Positions 21,126 to 33,479 of a DNA stretch of 64,000 nucleotides are shown here, one piece after another. The stretch comes from Kalaharituber pfeilii (lineage: Eukaryota > Ascomycota > Pezizomycetes > Pezizales > Pezizaceae): contig WHUZ01000099.1 of NCBI GenBank assembly GCA_015179045.1, forward strand, positions 62,001-126,000, read 5' to 3'. Each line of letters opens with the position of its first letter. The stretch's first letter is position 1. A model generated the notes under the pieces. It was not told the DNA's origin. It saw only the letters and a program-made list of their open reading frames with translations, and did no database searches. Both the position numbers and the translations under genes were made by a program.

Positions 21126-21691
21126 ACGCTCGGATTCTTTTTTTTTTTTAAAAAAAAAAAATTATATCATTACAGCTCGCATACCACCCTAAGGGCTACG
21201 GCGAGATCAAATACATAAGAGATAAAGAAAAATTTAAAATTGAAATTAGGCCCTCATCTCTCTACCCACCCCATGAGTTCCATCCAGTGGGTCCGGCCCG
21301 TCCTCCGTTCCCTTTGGTGGCGTTCTGACTGCGTCCTGCCCCTGGCTACCTTCTTTTCCAGACTTCACACTTGGACAAGATGTGTTCTGATGTTTCCTCT
21401 TCCATGCTGCACCACCGACATTCTGGCCGTCCGCCTTACCGATTTTAAACTTCCAGGCCCTCAGGCCCTTCCCTCCCAGTAGACCTCCCTGGGTACGTAC
21501 CCGGCTACCAAACCGCCGAAGTGGTTGATAGCTCAGCTTCAACCGGTTGTTCCCTTCTGCCCACCCATATCACTGCCACATCCCACATGCCTCTAGCTAC
21601 CCGGTTCTCCCATGTATCTCGACATACCCTACTTGGCCCATCTGGCATGGGCCTTCCCTCTGCCATATGAGATAGCCTTACGCTCGAATTC
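21126..21691 (-). mobile_element. 5'-truncated LINE of tail family B, 12-bp TSD
   Basis: ACGCTCGGATTC (21126-21137) and ACGCTCGAATTC (21680-21691) differ by one transition. The 542-bp minus insert ends ...CTCGCCGTAGCCC...GCGAG, then AATGATATAA and T11A11. Its coding part (minus) has a shifted Cys/His region readable as SMEEETSEHILSKCE in another frame, so ORF2 is broken. Confidence 0.85.
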
Positions 21692-21733
21692 CAAACTTAA
21701 AAGTCTCGATATGAAAACTGAAGCCTGGTTAAT

Positions 21734-21807
21734 TTGCCGCAACTCGCCATAGCCCACAGGGGCGGCATGCGAGTAATGATATACAAAAAGAAAAAAAATT
21801 GCCGCAA
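21734..21807 (+). mobile_element. Short tail B insertion, TSD TTGCCGCAA
   Basis: The 9-bp duplication at 21734-21742 and 21799-21807 flanks exactly CTCGCCATAGCCC...GCGAGTAATGAT, then ATACAAAAAG and A8. The insert starts at the first base of the hairpin. Confidence 0.9.
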
Positions 21808-22237
21808 TCTAGTGATAGACGTGCAACAAGCACCAGTGAAAAGGCTGCTTGGTGAGCACAAAAGCGGCGAAGCTGCTTACGGGACTAGCTGTGGATGGAT
21901 ACAACACCCGTGCGGCCAAACATTACAGTTCAGCAAAAATCTGTAGATTGCGGTGAGGCGAGGACATGCCCACGTCCTAGATCTATGGCACATGACCCTC
22001 TTCTCCTCTCGACCTTTGAGCCTTCATGTCCTGTGCAGGAGTACTTAAATAGATGCTGTGGAGGAAAAGCGACATCAAAATTAACGTTGCCATTGAAGAC
22101 AATCATCGGCCACTTGTCAGAGGACTTGGTCCATCAAACCTTTTCCTCCGCAGTAGTGGGGCTCACAACCCATGATAACCCCCTCAATCTAAATCGAACA
22201 AATGGCTTCAGAACTATTTGTCGGTCGGTACGCATAC

Positions 22238-22242
22238 AAAAA
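22238..22242 (-). terminator. Pol III T5 terminator of tRNA-Leu
   Basis: AAAAA on the plus strand, seven bases beyond the tRNA 3' end, reads TTTTT in the direction of tRNA transcription. Confidence 0.8.
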
Positions 22243-22248
22243 GAATAA

Positions 22249-22340
22249 TGAGAAGAGTGAGGTTCGAACTCACGCGGGCGAACCCACTACGGATCGGGCT
22301 GTTCCTAAACGTAGCGCCATAACCACTCGGCCATCTTCCC
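22249..22340 (-). tRNA. tRNA-Leu (anticodon TAG) with 11-nt intron
   Basis: The minus strand folds into a complete class II tRNA. Acceptor GGGAAGA pairs with TCTTCTC (one G-T). The D arm is GCC/GGC with a GAGTGGTTAT loop. The anticodon stem CTACG/CGTAG encloses an 18-nt loop, that is TTTAGG, an intron of 11 nt after position 37, and the last loop base. The variable arm is GGG-TTCG-CCC, and the T arm is GTGAG-TTCGAAC-CTCAC. Discriminator A and the long variable arm fit leucine. A T5 Pol III stop follows at once downstream (minus sense). Confidence 0.92.
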
Positions 22341-22559
22341 AATTGCATTTGTTTATGCATCAGCCATTTTGAGATCGAATTCACATGGAAACCTGAATCT
22401 TATGCGCACAGGTTACGAGCCTAGCCCAGCTCCTAAATACTCCCGGGGCCTTGAGTTTGTCTATCAACTGTACTTAGTTCTAGTCCATGCATACTGAACT
22501 GCTAGGAAATTTACACTATTTTCTTAACTTGCTCTGAATTTAATAACTACCGACTGCAT

Positions 22560-23314
22560 TACAGACAAACCTGTCATATTGGATAAGGCTCGGGCCGAGA
22601 AATCTTATGCAATATGATAGGTTATCCAGTATTACAGGTTGGAGTGCAGAGATCAATTTGGAGGTAAATACATGCAATAACAGATACCTATATGAATAAG
22701 AGAGTATACAGAAGCAAAATAAGCAGTAATGGAGGCCTGTTTCAAGAGACGCTTCAGGCTCAACAAAGTCATGTACTTTTCAAGCCGCAGAAGGCAAGTG
22801 CTGCTTGTTCGTCCTTCTGTGCTGTACTTCCTGTTGCTGATCAAACCACCTAATTGTGAACAATGAATTATGTACTTCATGGAGTGAGATTGGTTCTAGT
22901 TCCTTGAATTCATCTTCTTCAAGTTGATCCTGATCCATTGGGTCTACATCTGGGTCTGCCAGTTCTGGGCTATAGGTATCCATTATTTGAGAGGCATACA
23001 ATAGTAGTCCTCTCAACTACAAATCTACCAAAGAGACAGAAGCATGACTAGGATAAATAACCCTATCTGTTTGTCAAATTAGTATACCGAAATGAAAATT
23101 TCTAAGCACAATGATCCTTGCTAGCATTGGCACTATCCAATATGACAGGTCCAGTTACCAGTAAATCCGGGAAAACCGGCCGGTGAAACTGTAATCCATC
23201 CAATAAATGAAAATATCCAATAATTCCACAGGCTCAAATTCGGGCTGACAAGGTTTATGCAATTTGACAGGTTATCCAGTGTGACAGGTATCCAATATGA
23301 CAAGTTTGTCTGTA
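22560..23314. mobile_element. TA-flanked DNA element with subterminal repeats
   Basis: TA at 22560-22561 and 23313-23314 brackets ends CAGACAAACCTGTCATATTGG / ...TATCCAATATGACAAGTTTGTCTG. Subterminal copies of CAATxTGAxAGGTTATCCAGT lie at both sides. A minus frame (23016-22780) starts before a Glu/Asp-rich stretch and ends RWFDQQQEVQHRR; it may be a transposase remnant. The TA duplication suggests Tc1/mariner-type. Confidence 0.8.
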
Positions 23315-23410
23315 GTTGACAATGCACCTCACACTGTTTCGTCTCTAGCAGGCCCAAATTGTGAAAAGAAATGGCGACAATAGTCTGCCCCCGCATCTAT
23401 ACTACTGTAA

Positions 23411-23429
23411 GACAGTAAAACGAGTAATG

Positions 23430-23462
<33 letters not shown>

Positions 23463-23470
23463 CTGTAAAA
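23411..23470 (+). mobile_element. Ultra-short tail B insertion (10 bases plus poly A)
   Basis: GACAGTAAAA (23411-23420) and GACTGTAAAA (23461-23470) bracket CGAGTAATGA and about 30 A. Only the last half-stem and linker of tail B are present. Confidence 0.8.
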
Positions 23471-23818
23471 GAAAACTTAGAAACAAAGGAGTACATAGTG
23501 AGGAACTGTGAAACTGTTTGGAGCGGACCACTGCCATGTACATTTACAGCTTGGACTAGTACACTTTTAATGCGCGGTATATATACCGCTGATTTTGTGC
23601 CAATACTTGCCCTACGTCCCTGATGATTGTAGTCACGTGAGAGGATGTCCCACTCGTACAACTAAACGTTTACTAGAACTCTGCAATAGGATCAGAAGGG
23701 GCAGAAACTCGAGAGACAGATAGCGGTGTTTTCTTCATGATAGCTATAGCTAAGTACTGCATAGCATGAAGAAAGTTTTATAGCTGACATAAAATGACAC
23801 TTAAATATGTGCACACTA

Positions 23819-23895
23819 ATTGTTCCTTTTTTTCTTTCTTAGTATCACGTAACTCCACTTGCCACTATTTGCTATGGCAGACCAATGATTGTTCC
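23819..23895 (-). mobile_element. Short decayed tail A insertion, TSD ATTGTTCC
   Basis: An 8-bp duplication (23819-23826, 23888-23895) flanks 61 bp: a T-rich tract, then AGTATCACGTAACTCCACTTGCC...GCTATGGCAG. The base changes show it is older than most copies. Confidence 0.75.
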
Positions 23896-24000
23896 ATAAA
23901 TCTCTATAATATCAGAAATGTCAAGAATGAATATCTTCCAGACTCTCACACCTCTATAGTGGCATTATAGCACAGCTTAACATTACGTCTTGTACCTTTC

Positions 24001-24303
24001 TCACCTAGGTTGGGTGAGCCAGCAGTCCAGGAGTTCCTCCCCGCCGGCCCCTTTGGATTTATGGATAAGCACAGCTCCAGCCATGACTTGTGGTCTCAAA
24101 GTATGTAAAAACAGTCCTAGCCATGATTCGTAGTCCACTCTAGAATCTAGGATAGTTAGGTCCCAATACTCAGATGCGCCCGGGGTGGCGGTATTAGTCA
24201 AACTATCACTGGTGTCTTCTAATCTATTCCTAATAGTGATACAGGCACTCAATTGATCCAGTGCGACCTGCGGCTGCGTAACATATATCTGACCACATAC
24301 CAT
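24001..24303 (-). other. Possible exon of an unknown gene
   Basis: A 100-codon minus frame from ATG 24303 runs (LDQLSACITIRNRL, SEYWDLTILDSRVDYESW, MAGAVLIHK) to a CCTAG followed by GTGAGA, which could be a 5' splice site. The composition looks protein-like, but no partner exon or domain is evident. Confidence 0.25.
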
Positions 24304-24849
24304 ACCGGAAAAAGAATTACCAAATGTGGTTACCCTAGTTACTCAACATTTCCCATTTTGCGCCGCGTTCATGCGAGCAAATGTTTCAAATTGATGAAGC
24401 AACAGCTGTGCTAAACATTCCTCATCTAGCAATGTGGTACCGCCGCGTATGCTGTGCCAGAAGTGAGTACTTCATCATCGAGTTGAAAGACTCCTCTGCC
24501 AATCAGAGCGGCATCGCCCCAACAGCCTGAGCGCCTCGCCCCACTCTTTGCCGCCAGCCCATGTTATGTACCTATTGCAGTCGTAACAAAAGTCTCATAG
24601 GCCAAGGTAGGACTCAGCTAAGCATCCTGTATGTTATAATATAGGTACATAGTTAGTGCAAGTTGCAGACCCTGTATGATGCCTTGCTATGCTGGCATTT
24701 CGTTGAGGCGGTCCTTAAACCGCCTTGTATGGTAGTTACTAGTATTGTCCATGTCCCTTAGTAACAAGGCTCTGCGCGAGCCGGAGAAGGGTCGATTCAG
24801 TTCGTTTACACAGGTCCACGCTGCCAGCGCTTGGCCCAAATTCTGAGAA

Positions 24850-24860
24850 CAGTATACACA

Positions 24861-24896
<36 letters not shown>

Positions 24897-24950
24897 ATCA
24901 CGTAACCCCGCTTGCAGCTGTTCGCCATGGCAGGGCAGTATACACACCCT
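24850..24950 (-). mobile_element. Short tail A insertion, 15-bp TSD
   Basis: CAGTATACACACCCT at 24850-24864 and 24936-24950 brackets a 71-bp minus insert: T-rich run, TAATATCACGTAACCCCGCTTGCAGC...GCCATGGCAGGG. It interrupts a minus frame (25082-24687) that may have been coding. Confidence 0.95.
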
Positions 24951-25082
24951 GATGTCAACGCAATCGTAGTAAATATCAGCAGAGATATACTCCATTACTC
25001 CTATGCAAGTCGTATTCGCCAAGTACCGAAAGTTAGCCGGCTGAGCTATGCATGCGTACGCTGTGGGACAATGTTGTAGCAT

Positions 25083-28000
25083 TGTTCCAGCTACAATATT
25101 TGTCGCTGCTGTGATAGCTACACCCTATAAATGGGCTAAAGCGGGGTAAATGCTTGTTTATGCATGGGCTGGAAAGCGTGAGTCCGGAGGAGATAACTTA
25201 TAGCGCAACCAGAGGTTTGGTCTGGGCCGTTGCGAGGCGGCATAGCAATGTAAGCTAAGTGCAACCTTCCATGTTCGTTCATTCCCATGACATAATAGTT
25301 AGGCGTCTTTCATCTTTTTTTACTGAAACTGTCCAGGCAAACCACAACGTACTATATCCTGACTTACACAGGTTTTGGGGAATCGCTCGATGCCCACTTA
25401 TGTTAATCTAGAAAGAGCTATAGATAGCTCTGCATAGCACGGGGATACGTCAGGTTCTTCATGCGCCGTGCGCGCGCCAAAGTAGATATCTTTATCGATA
25501 GCAAAGTATTCCTAGGATTCAGCTCACGGCACAGGGTAGCTTGATAATGGCGGTATAATCCAGTCGGACCCATCTTCCGGGTGTCCAGAAACTTGAGTCG
25601 TCACTTGCAGGCGTGCGTGAATTTAGCTTACAAGTATTCGAAGCTCATGGTAGCATGGTCGTCGATTTAACAAGGTCTGTAAAAGCGATGCACGTACCAA
25701 TATAATCTGAGATATCCCTTCAGCAAAACTGCCCAAAGTACACAAAAACTGCTAATAAAAACTGGCGTCAGCCTGTGCAAGTGCTGTCGCTCTCCACTAT
25801 TGATGTGTGGTTCTAAAAGCTAGTGCTAAGGCCGCGAATGGACTACTATTGATATGTCGATAGCAGTAAATTCTAGGTATAGTTGCTGTCTATCGCATTC
25901 AATGCTTTGAATGCATGGGCTGAGAGCTTTGAACTCTCCTCCTCTTGTATCGGTCTTAACAGAACCAAGGAACCTTATCTTCCTTAAAGGCTAGAAGTCG
26001 CGCGAGTACAGGTATACTATGTTCACTACGCTAGTTGAAATACGATTCAAACGTGGCCCTGTTGTTATGCATGACGCGGGGCACACATGGCAAGGCGAAG
26101 TGCATGAAAGCACTTGCATCAAGAATTTACGAGCGAACCCGTCAGAATGTCTGCAGGTGATCTGCAGAACCCATGGGTAGTACAAGTTAATTTGCGCAGG
26201 ATCAGGGCTGTTATTCATGAACTCACCTTCGTTTCGCCATGAGGTACAATCGATATAATTAAAGATGTATAAATAATAAGGTCATGTGTGCATGACTGTT
26301 TTTATTATGATGCATAATTTACTCCGGATCCTAGTTATCGCTATAAATTTAGCTCATAGAAATTCGACGTCGGTTTTCCAAACAACCTTGAGCTTTCGAG
26401 CGCGGTTTACCGGTAGCTCTGTGCAACTTTATGTCGCCGTTAGCTTCTGTACTACCATTTTCTGCATCTTGGCAAGTTCCTGTGGTCGAATTCTGCCTAG
26501 CTGACAAGGAACTAGCACAACGAGAAATAACGCCGATTCCATCATCGTGTATGGTGTTCATAGAATAGGAGTCGAATACATTCTGCAGTTGATGAGAAAG
26601 CCTCGCGCTCATTCACTTATCGATAACCCTAACGAATGTACTTGTATTCTATTAATTAAAGGATCATTAACTTTTAGGCTTTGCGCAATTCATTTCGGAA
26701 CAGTTCCGAGAACTTACCAGAATATGCAAACCCCAAGTAAATCAATCAGCCTCGTGATACTTTTTCACATGCTGTCCATTGCGCCAGGTTCGGAGTCCTA
26801 GCTACATGCAGCGTAATATACCTAAGGCGACGAAGCTCGTCAGGGATCCTATCATACCCTAACAGCGGGTACATAGAGAACTTTCTGCAAATTGTTTATA
26901 GTGCTGATAAGCTCAATGGTGCTTCAGACGCGGTAGTGATTACCAAATGAGGCCTTAACGTGTATTGTAGCTATCTGTAGGATAACTTATATGAGCGCTA
27001 ATATGCACTTTTTTATATAGCCTATTGATTGTCACTTCTTTCGGTAATTCTGAGGACTAACGTTCCACTACTGCATACAGTCTTGGAACCATCATAGCCG
27101 CGCGGCTCCAACTGCTGGAAGAGGGTTTAAACAGGTGGGATCCTTACATGTCGCTCTTGTCAATTACCTCAAAGGAAGTTACACACATCAAACTCTGGAA
27201 TACCAGTGCAAGTTTTTGATTGCATATAGTATTGCAGAAATGAAAAATGACCCAATTGGCGGTCCAAAGTAGTTAGTTGAGGTATATTGACTAACGGTAA
27301 ACGCTTGAGATCAATATTGATGCTGACAGACTCCACTCCGTTGTCATGATATGAAACCAAAGCCAGAAGATAGTCTCAAAATGGCATTGTAGCTGTTGTA
27401 TAGTATACCAATATCGTCGAAGCATTCTTTCTGTACCATTCGAAACAACTCTCCACTCAAGATATTTCTCCAGAAAACTTGCCTACATTATCACAAACAC
27501 ACATCCGTCTCAACATGCGCTCGAATTTTCGGCTTGTCTTTGCAAAGAGTCTAGTTCAAACCACCCCCGAAATTCTCAGGCTCACTATTACGAGTGCCGG
27601 CCAGCAGCTTCAAACCAAGCATTATTGAAGTTAAGGAGCTCAGAGAAGTATATGCCGCTAACCAGATAACCGCAAGACAAACAGCGTCGCTACCCGACGG
27701 CCCGTAGAACATCCCAGCTGTTCGATGAAACACTCTAGAAGCAGTTCATAGCCAGATAGACAATAGAACTAACTGCAATTATCAAGTACTAGTACCTACA
27801 AGTACCTATATAAATATAACTGTACACATTGCTATGGAAAGCAGCACAAACAAGGAGGCGACCCTGTCAGTTGGAGTTGTGACCTTGCGCCTTGTAGCCC
27901 TGATTGCAACCTCCTAATGTAATTGTTAAACACTACCAGTCGAATAAAATGAATGCCATTGAATTCTTTTGGACAAACAACCCAACAACAATGGTAGCTA

Positions 28001-31000
28001 GCCACACCGGAATCATGCCGCGCCGTCGTCTTGCATAAGCGCCGAGACCTACACTCCTATACATCCGTTCTCCACAAGGCTAGTGCTCCCAGTTTTCTAA
28101 GAACCCCTGCAGCACTTATCTGTAGCTTTAAATCGGCTGCATGTTCATCTGAACCAAACGGATACTTTGAAGCACTGATTCGGAACACATACGTAGAGTA
28201 TTACGTGGCTACAATATGAGTATTCAGCAATACCGGTACTATACATAAGCAGAGCTTGAGTTTTCTAAGGATACTTATCTCAACTGAACGATCCGAAAAG
28301 CTCAGAAGTACTGTGAAATAAGTTGTCGACTCTTGGGCCATTAGAGCTTATAACAATACCCAGCGCCCGCGGGCGCTCTTTCAACCTGAAGGGCTTATAT
28401 TTTTTTTGTGTCCATGGTGCTGCTCTATCAATGTGCTACATCCATGAACAGGCTTGCAGTTACAGGTTTTGCATCTGCGCGGGTGAATTCACGGTAAGTT
28501 GTCTCAGCCAACTGAATAGTATGGAAACACAAAGTAATAAATATTGAATTAGATGAGGGCTTACCGTATCAAAGTATGACGTTTAAATGGTTCAGTTCAA
28601 ATCTAAGGACACGTTATAGGCTCTACAAGATGCGACATGTACCATACTTTATATCGTAGATGAATGGAAAGTAAGGCCCTGCATGGTAACTTTGCGTAAC
28701 CCTATTTAATTTACTACTTTATCACGAAACTTAATTCTTGAAGAAGTTTAGTCCATCGCATGCAGTGTTATGCACCACTGTCGCATGCACAACTAATGAA
28801 TGCACTTTACTAGAACAGTATTCCTCCCATATTCTCAGAGCATGGTAGTATTGTTCCTTTCCAGGCCACTATGAAGCCTGTCTATGTCCGGCACATAGCC
28901 GTTCGTGGAAGCTGCATGTAAACGGAAGCATTAGCATTTGTCATGCTGAAGCAAGAAGCTGCATCACTGTTGTCCTGTATCCAGCAGTGTCAGTCTAACG
29001 TTTGGATGTGTGTATCCGAATACTGGCAGTAGTATTAACCGTATATCTTCTGGCTTGTTTTGGACCATATGGGATGAAGTTGACAACAGCATCTGAGAAC
29101 TTCTTTGCATTGCATATGGTGCAAGAGAACAGCAGAGCCGCATTGAAGTCTAAGTTCTATCCATAGTATTCAAATCATTGAAAATACATGTTTGACCGGT
29201 TTCTATGCGGACAATTATTTACCAAGGTTAAAACTTGCTCCCTAGATATTATTGCTGAGTCTACAATTCAGAATCTTTTGAGCGTATATGTAGTGTAGTC
29301 TCACATGCAATAATTATTCTACCCTGTCGTTTAAGATGTACCAAATCGGTGACTACGTCAGAATTTTAGGGAATGTGGAAGCACCCTGAAACTGCCCTAC
29401 ACTCTAGCTCCTACCACACCAACCTCGGCTCACTCACCCGGGATCTCAGCAATTTTCAGGTTAAAAGTGAGATGCTACTCAATTCCGGGCGCCTGGGTAT
29501 GGTCGCTACTAGCGCTATCGATAAACGTGTATCAGTATCAGTTTAGAGAATTGCGAAACATCATACCGGTAAGCTTCTTGAGACTAATCATAAGCATGAT
29601 CTTTTAAGACATGCAGTCCGCTACTGCGAACCCTGATCCCCTGTGCGGTTTGAGACTGTTCCAACACAGGTATTTTCAGATTCCACGATGTTCCTAGTAC
29701 TTTGAAATTCTCGTACCCCGCAAGCACACTTACGGTGGACAGGTAGAAGCCAAGATAGCAAATTTTCACGGCAGCAAATCCTACTTACTTTCTTTTCTAG
29801 GATTAAACAAACTGCAATACAGTTACACGTTTTTATTTGCTCCATACTTGAAGCGCCGTATTGGCAATATTTTCTGCAGATCTTGAAGATACATTTCCAT
29901 GCATCTGCGATGCAAGTAACCAATAACTTTCAAGCTGCACCGTCATAACTCCTCCGTAGAGCTTCGTCCCGTCTTTAGGCCGATCGGACTAGTATCTAGG
30001 CTGTAGCCAATCAATCGATTAGTAGTAAGCCATTGACACCAATCAACACGACGATGCCTAGCCTGGGATTCATGAACCTGTCATTTGGAACCCATTGCCA
30101 GAGCGGGGCTGGCGCTTGCTTAACTTGGTGGCCAGACATTAGAGCTGAGCTATACTTCCGGCGAATCTCTAAGATCTGGCATCCGGCGCTGAGGATGCGC
30201 TGTTGTTTAGCAGTACAAACCGCATTCCCGTACTCGGATTGTCCACCATTGACATCTGAGCGGTTCACTGATACTTGTACTGCTTGGCTACGAAACAGGT
30301 TTTGCTGTGGCGTTTGGGTCATCCAATTTGTAGTGGATGTAATGCTCGAAGCCCAAGCGCGAGTAGGATGGCACTTGTCCCTCATCCTCTCAATATGACA
30401 TCGTTAATTAAGCATTAATCGATGTCAATTGGATGGGGATCCGAGAGCTATGCGACTGAAGGGTGCACTCCACCAACTATGATATTTCCCCTATATTGTC
30501 CTGCCATACAGCGGACTAAAGTACAATGACACAAGCAGTATAATTATGCGGCTCATAATTATTATACCTACCGGAGCGCTTTAGCGGTGGGGGTGGGGAT
30601 TTTATGGATGCAGCGTGACTGAGTTATTCATTCTGCATATTATTCATGACTGATATTGAATGATTATTTTGATGTATCGAATGCTTCCATTAGCCACCAT
30701 AGTTGTAGCTCATAATTACAGTGAATTAAGAGGCCTATTGCTGCGCGTATCATTCTCGCGAAGTACTTTCCACTATCTTATACGTACGGTAAATCGCGAT
30801 ATGACAGTAAGCCTTAAGTCTCAGGCCATATCCAGGTCGGCGGTCCCGGGGAAGAAGGCCTTGTCAACAGTTCTCGTCACCAGGAAGGTGCTTCCACATT
30901 GTTGGGAACGAATGGCCGGCGTGCCCCTTTTCAGAATTTACGGGAGAAGGTAATGGCATCCAGCGAAATCCCAGGATATTATTAGGATATTGATCAATCC

Positions 31001-33458
31001 CATCAAGTGTAAGCTAGTGGATTACCAATCCATACTACTAGAGAATAAAACGTCTGATTAGCGTCACGGAAAAGTTATGGCAAGTAATCCTTGATATTGA
31101 TACGGACGCGGTAGAGTTTTCTCCATCATGGTATAACTTAACTCACCAGCCCATCCAAGGTCGCTCACGTGTCAATCAACCTCAATAAGCATCTCAGGCG
31201 AAGAATCATCTGAAAACTCCCAAACCTCTATCAGGCTGAAACAGGAATGTAGTTACATGCGCTCGCTCACCCGGCTATTCGCTTTACGCCCTTTCTCCAT
31301 TGAAATCTCGGTATTCCACCTGCATGTCCCTGCAACCTAAATAAGCTTGAGGCATCCCAGCCACAGCTACTAGTAGCGCAGCCACGCGGTGCATTCAGCT
31401 GGCGCATGCAGCATGCAACCAAAATAACACTAAACCCCTGCGTGCGCTATAATCTTAATGTCCTGCCTTGAAAACGTACCGTTGTAGTGCAGGCTATTTT
31501 TGGGACCTCCCATTTTTTCTTTTGGGGAAAGTTGTAATTACATCGGAGCTAATTGTACTCAATGCGCATGGAATTAACAGCCCTTTTTTTTTTCTTTTTT
31601 TTTTTTTTATGTTTCAGTAAACACGATGAGGATTCCTGTCACAACATCAAACGAAAAAGCAGACTTGACCAACCAGCTTCTCGTCTTGAGCTTCGCCTGA
31701 ATGGCCCTCGCCGAATTTGGTTAAATTTACTCAATTTAATTTTTTTTTTTCCTCCATGCCGACAGTCCTTACAATTAAGCAGAACAATGCTCGAGACTAG
31801 TCCTGTCAAAATAACTATAATTACCGAAGTAAAAGCGCAATATCTATATGTGCTAGGCCGACGTTAACTGGTTACGTTCGATGTGTACCTGGAATACGTG
31901 AAATATTTCAGACGTGGGTCCCGTGCGTTAAAGGAACTCTATGGTGAGTACATATTACTCTATGGTGAGTACATATTGAGTTTGCAAATATTTTCGAATA
32001 TTTCTACTTATTTTACTCCGACTGCCTCACAACAATAAAGCATACTCCTGCATTTGTAATTTTGCTCTTTTCCAGAAACATCCATTTTTGCTTCATATAT
32101 AATTTTTTCTCAACCTCGTTGCCAAAATGTCTTGGCTTGGACTTTTCAAGATTACTTGCATAATGTGCCGTAGCGCTCCTACCTTCTCCCCTGTAAACGC
32201 CAATTCGAGGAACATGTATACAAAATTAAGTTAAAAATTAGCATTGTTACGACATAATTTTCTGTAAATAACGACTGCTGTATGACGGAACAACGGTCCT
32301 GGAACCAACTGGTAGCCCAACCGCCGGCGCGTTCCTTATTTGATTTTTTAGGAGCAGGAGGAAGAAGCTTTCGCGGGTGTTGTATGAGGAATGTTTTATG
32401 TTCCCTTATTTTGTTTTTGCACACCAAGCTTAGCCACGATGGATGACGAGAATGCACAGAAGATCGGCGTTGCATAATCTGGAGTACAAGTGTATTGGCA
32501 TTCTGCCCTTGATAGTTACTATTGCAAAGTACGTCAAAGCATTAGAAATGGAGCTAGTGTCATCACGGTCCAGATCAGAGGCTCTCGGTGCAGATTCTGC
32601 ATGAACTTTGAAGATGCAGTTAGGTCGATCTAGGATAGCATTTTGCAAGATTGCCTGAATTGTCCGTAACATTCAGGATGCTATGTTGTTTGCGAGTTCC
32701 TGCTATACTCAACGCATGCTACCTTTAGCAATTGCCAGCGGATACGTAACAGGGGTCATCCTGTGCCTTGTCGCGCGAAAGTAAGGAATATTTAGGATCT
32801 GAAGTGGTGGGCTTACCTCCTTCAAAAGTTAATGAAGGGAAGCGCAAGGTGTGTCTTACAGACACTGGCAGGGCATGCAACATGGTCCACCCCTCTTCTA
32901 CCCGATCATACCAACCATCCACACCCCTCTGCGACAAATCCCAGTGCATGAAGATCCTGGTTAGCCGGGGAGGACCAGACTACGAATTTCGCATGGCGCC
33001 TTAAATACCTTTTCGCCCCCTCTTGCGAAGAAGAGCACCAACCAGTATACAACTACAACTACGACTACTACTTTCTATCCGGGCGCCAGGCAAGGAGCGT
33101 AATTGACTTGTATCGAGATATTGCTCTCCCTGTGGTGCTCTCTCGCTTCCTTACCTTTGTTTGGCGTTCGAACTGTGTCTCGAGCCCTTGGCCTCTTCAC
33201 TGCTCACCTGTTCTCGTGCGAGGCTATCGTTCTCTTAGCAGAAGGAAAAAAAACCACGTTTTGTTACTTGTCCTGCGGAACCTCTGGCATTCTTGGTCTT
33301 TCATTTGTATACACGATCCTTTCCGAGTAATAGCTGAAAAAAGCAAGGCTTACTTTTTGTTGTGACGGAGCCCACATCAGGTATACAAACGAAAAAGCAA
33401 TACAGCAGCATCCAGTGTTTATCTCAGTCCCACAGAATTCGAACGATTCTCTTCCGTC
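25083..33458. other. 8.4 kb without a supportable gene
   Basis: Only short overlapping frames occur on both strands (the longest, about 120 codons at 30.0-30.4 kb, is open on both strands at once, which argues against coding). I saw no spliced family, terminal repeats or retroposon tails apart from a T-run at 31583-31608 followed by ATGTTTCAG. It may be very old, mutated repeat sequence. Confidence 0.45.
31929..31969. repeat. Perfect 20-21-bp direct duplication
   Basis: CTCTATGGTGAGTACATATT occurs twice in tandem, separated by one base. Confidence 0.85.
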
Positions 33459-33479
33459 GTGTTACGAAGTATAGACAAA

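Noticed and set aside
28323..28547. ARGRSFNLKGLYFF, faintly like GxxPGIYF
   Set aside because: Spacing and following sequence do not fit the domain; no downstream exon found.
30011..30398. Frames of about 120 codons open on both strands
   Set aside because: Both strands are open over the same bases, with no domain, no codon bias and no splice context; likely chance.
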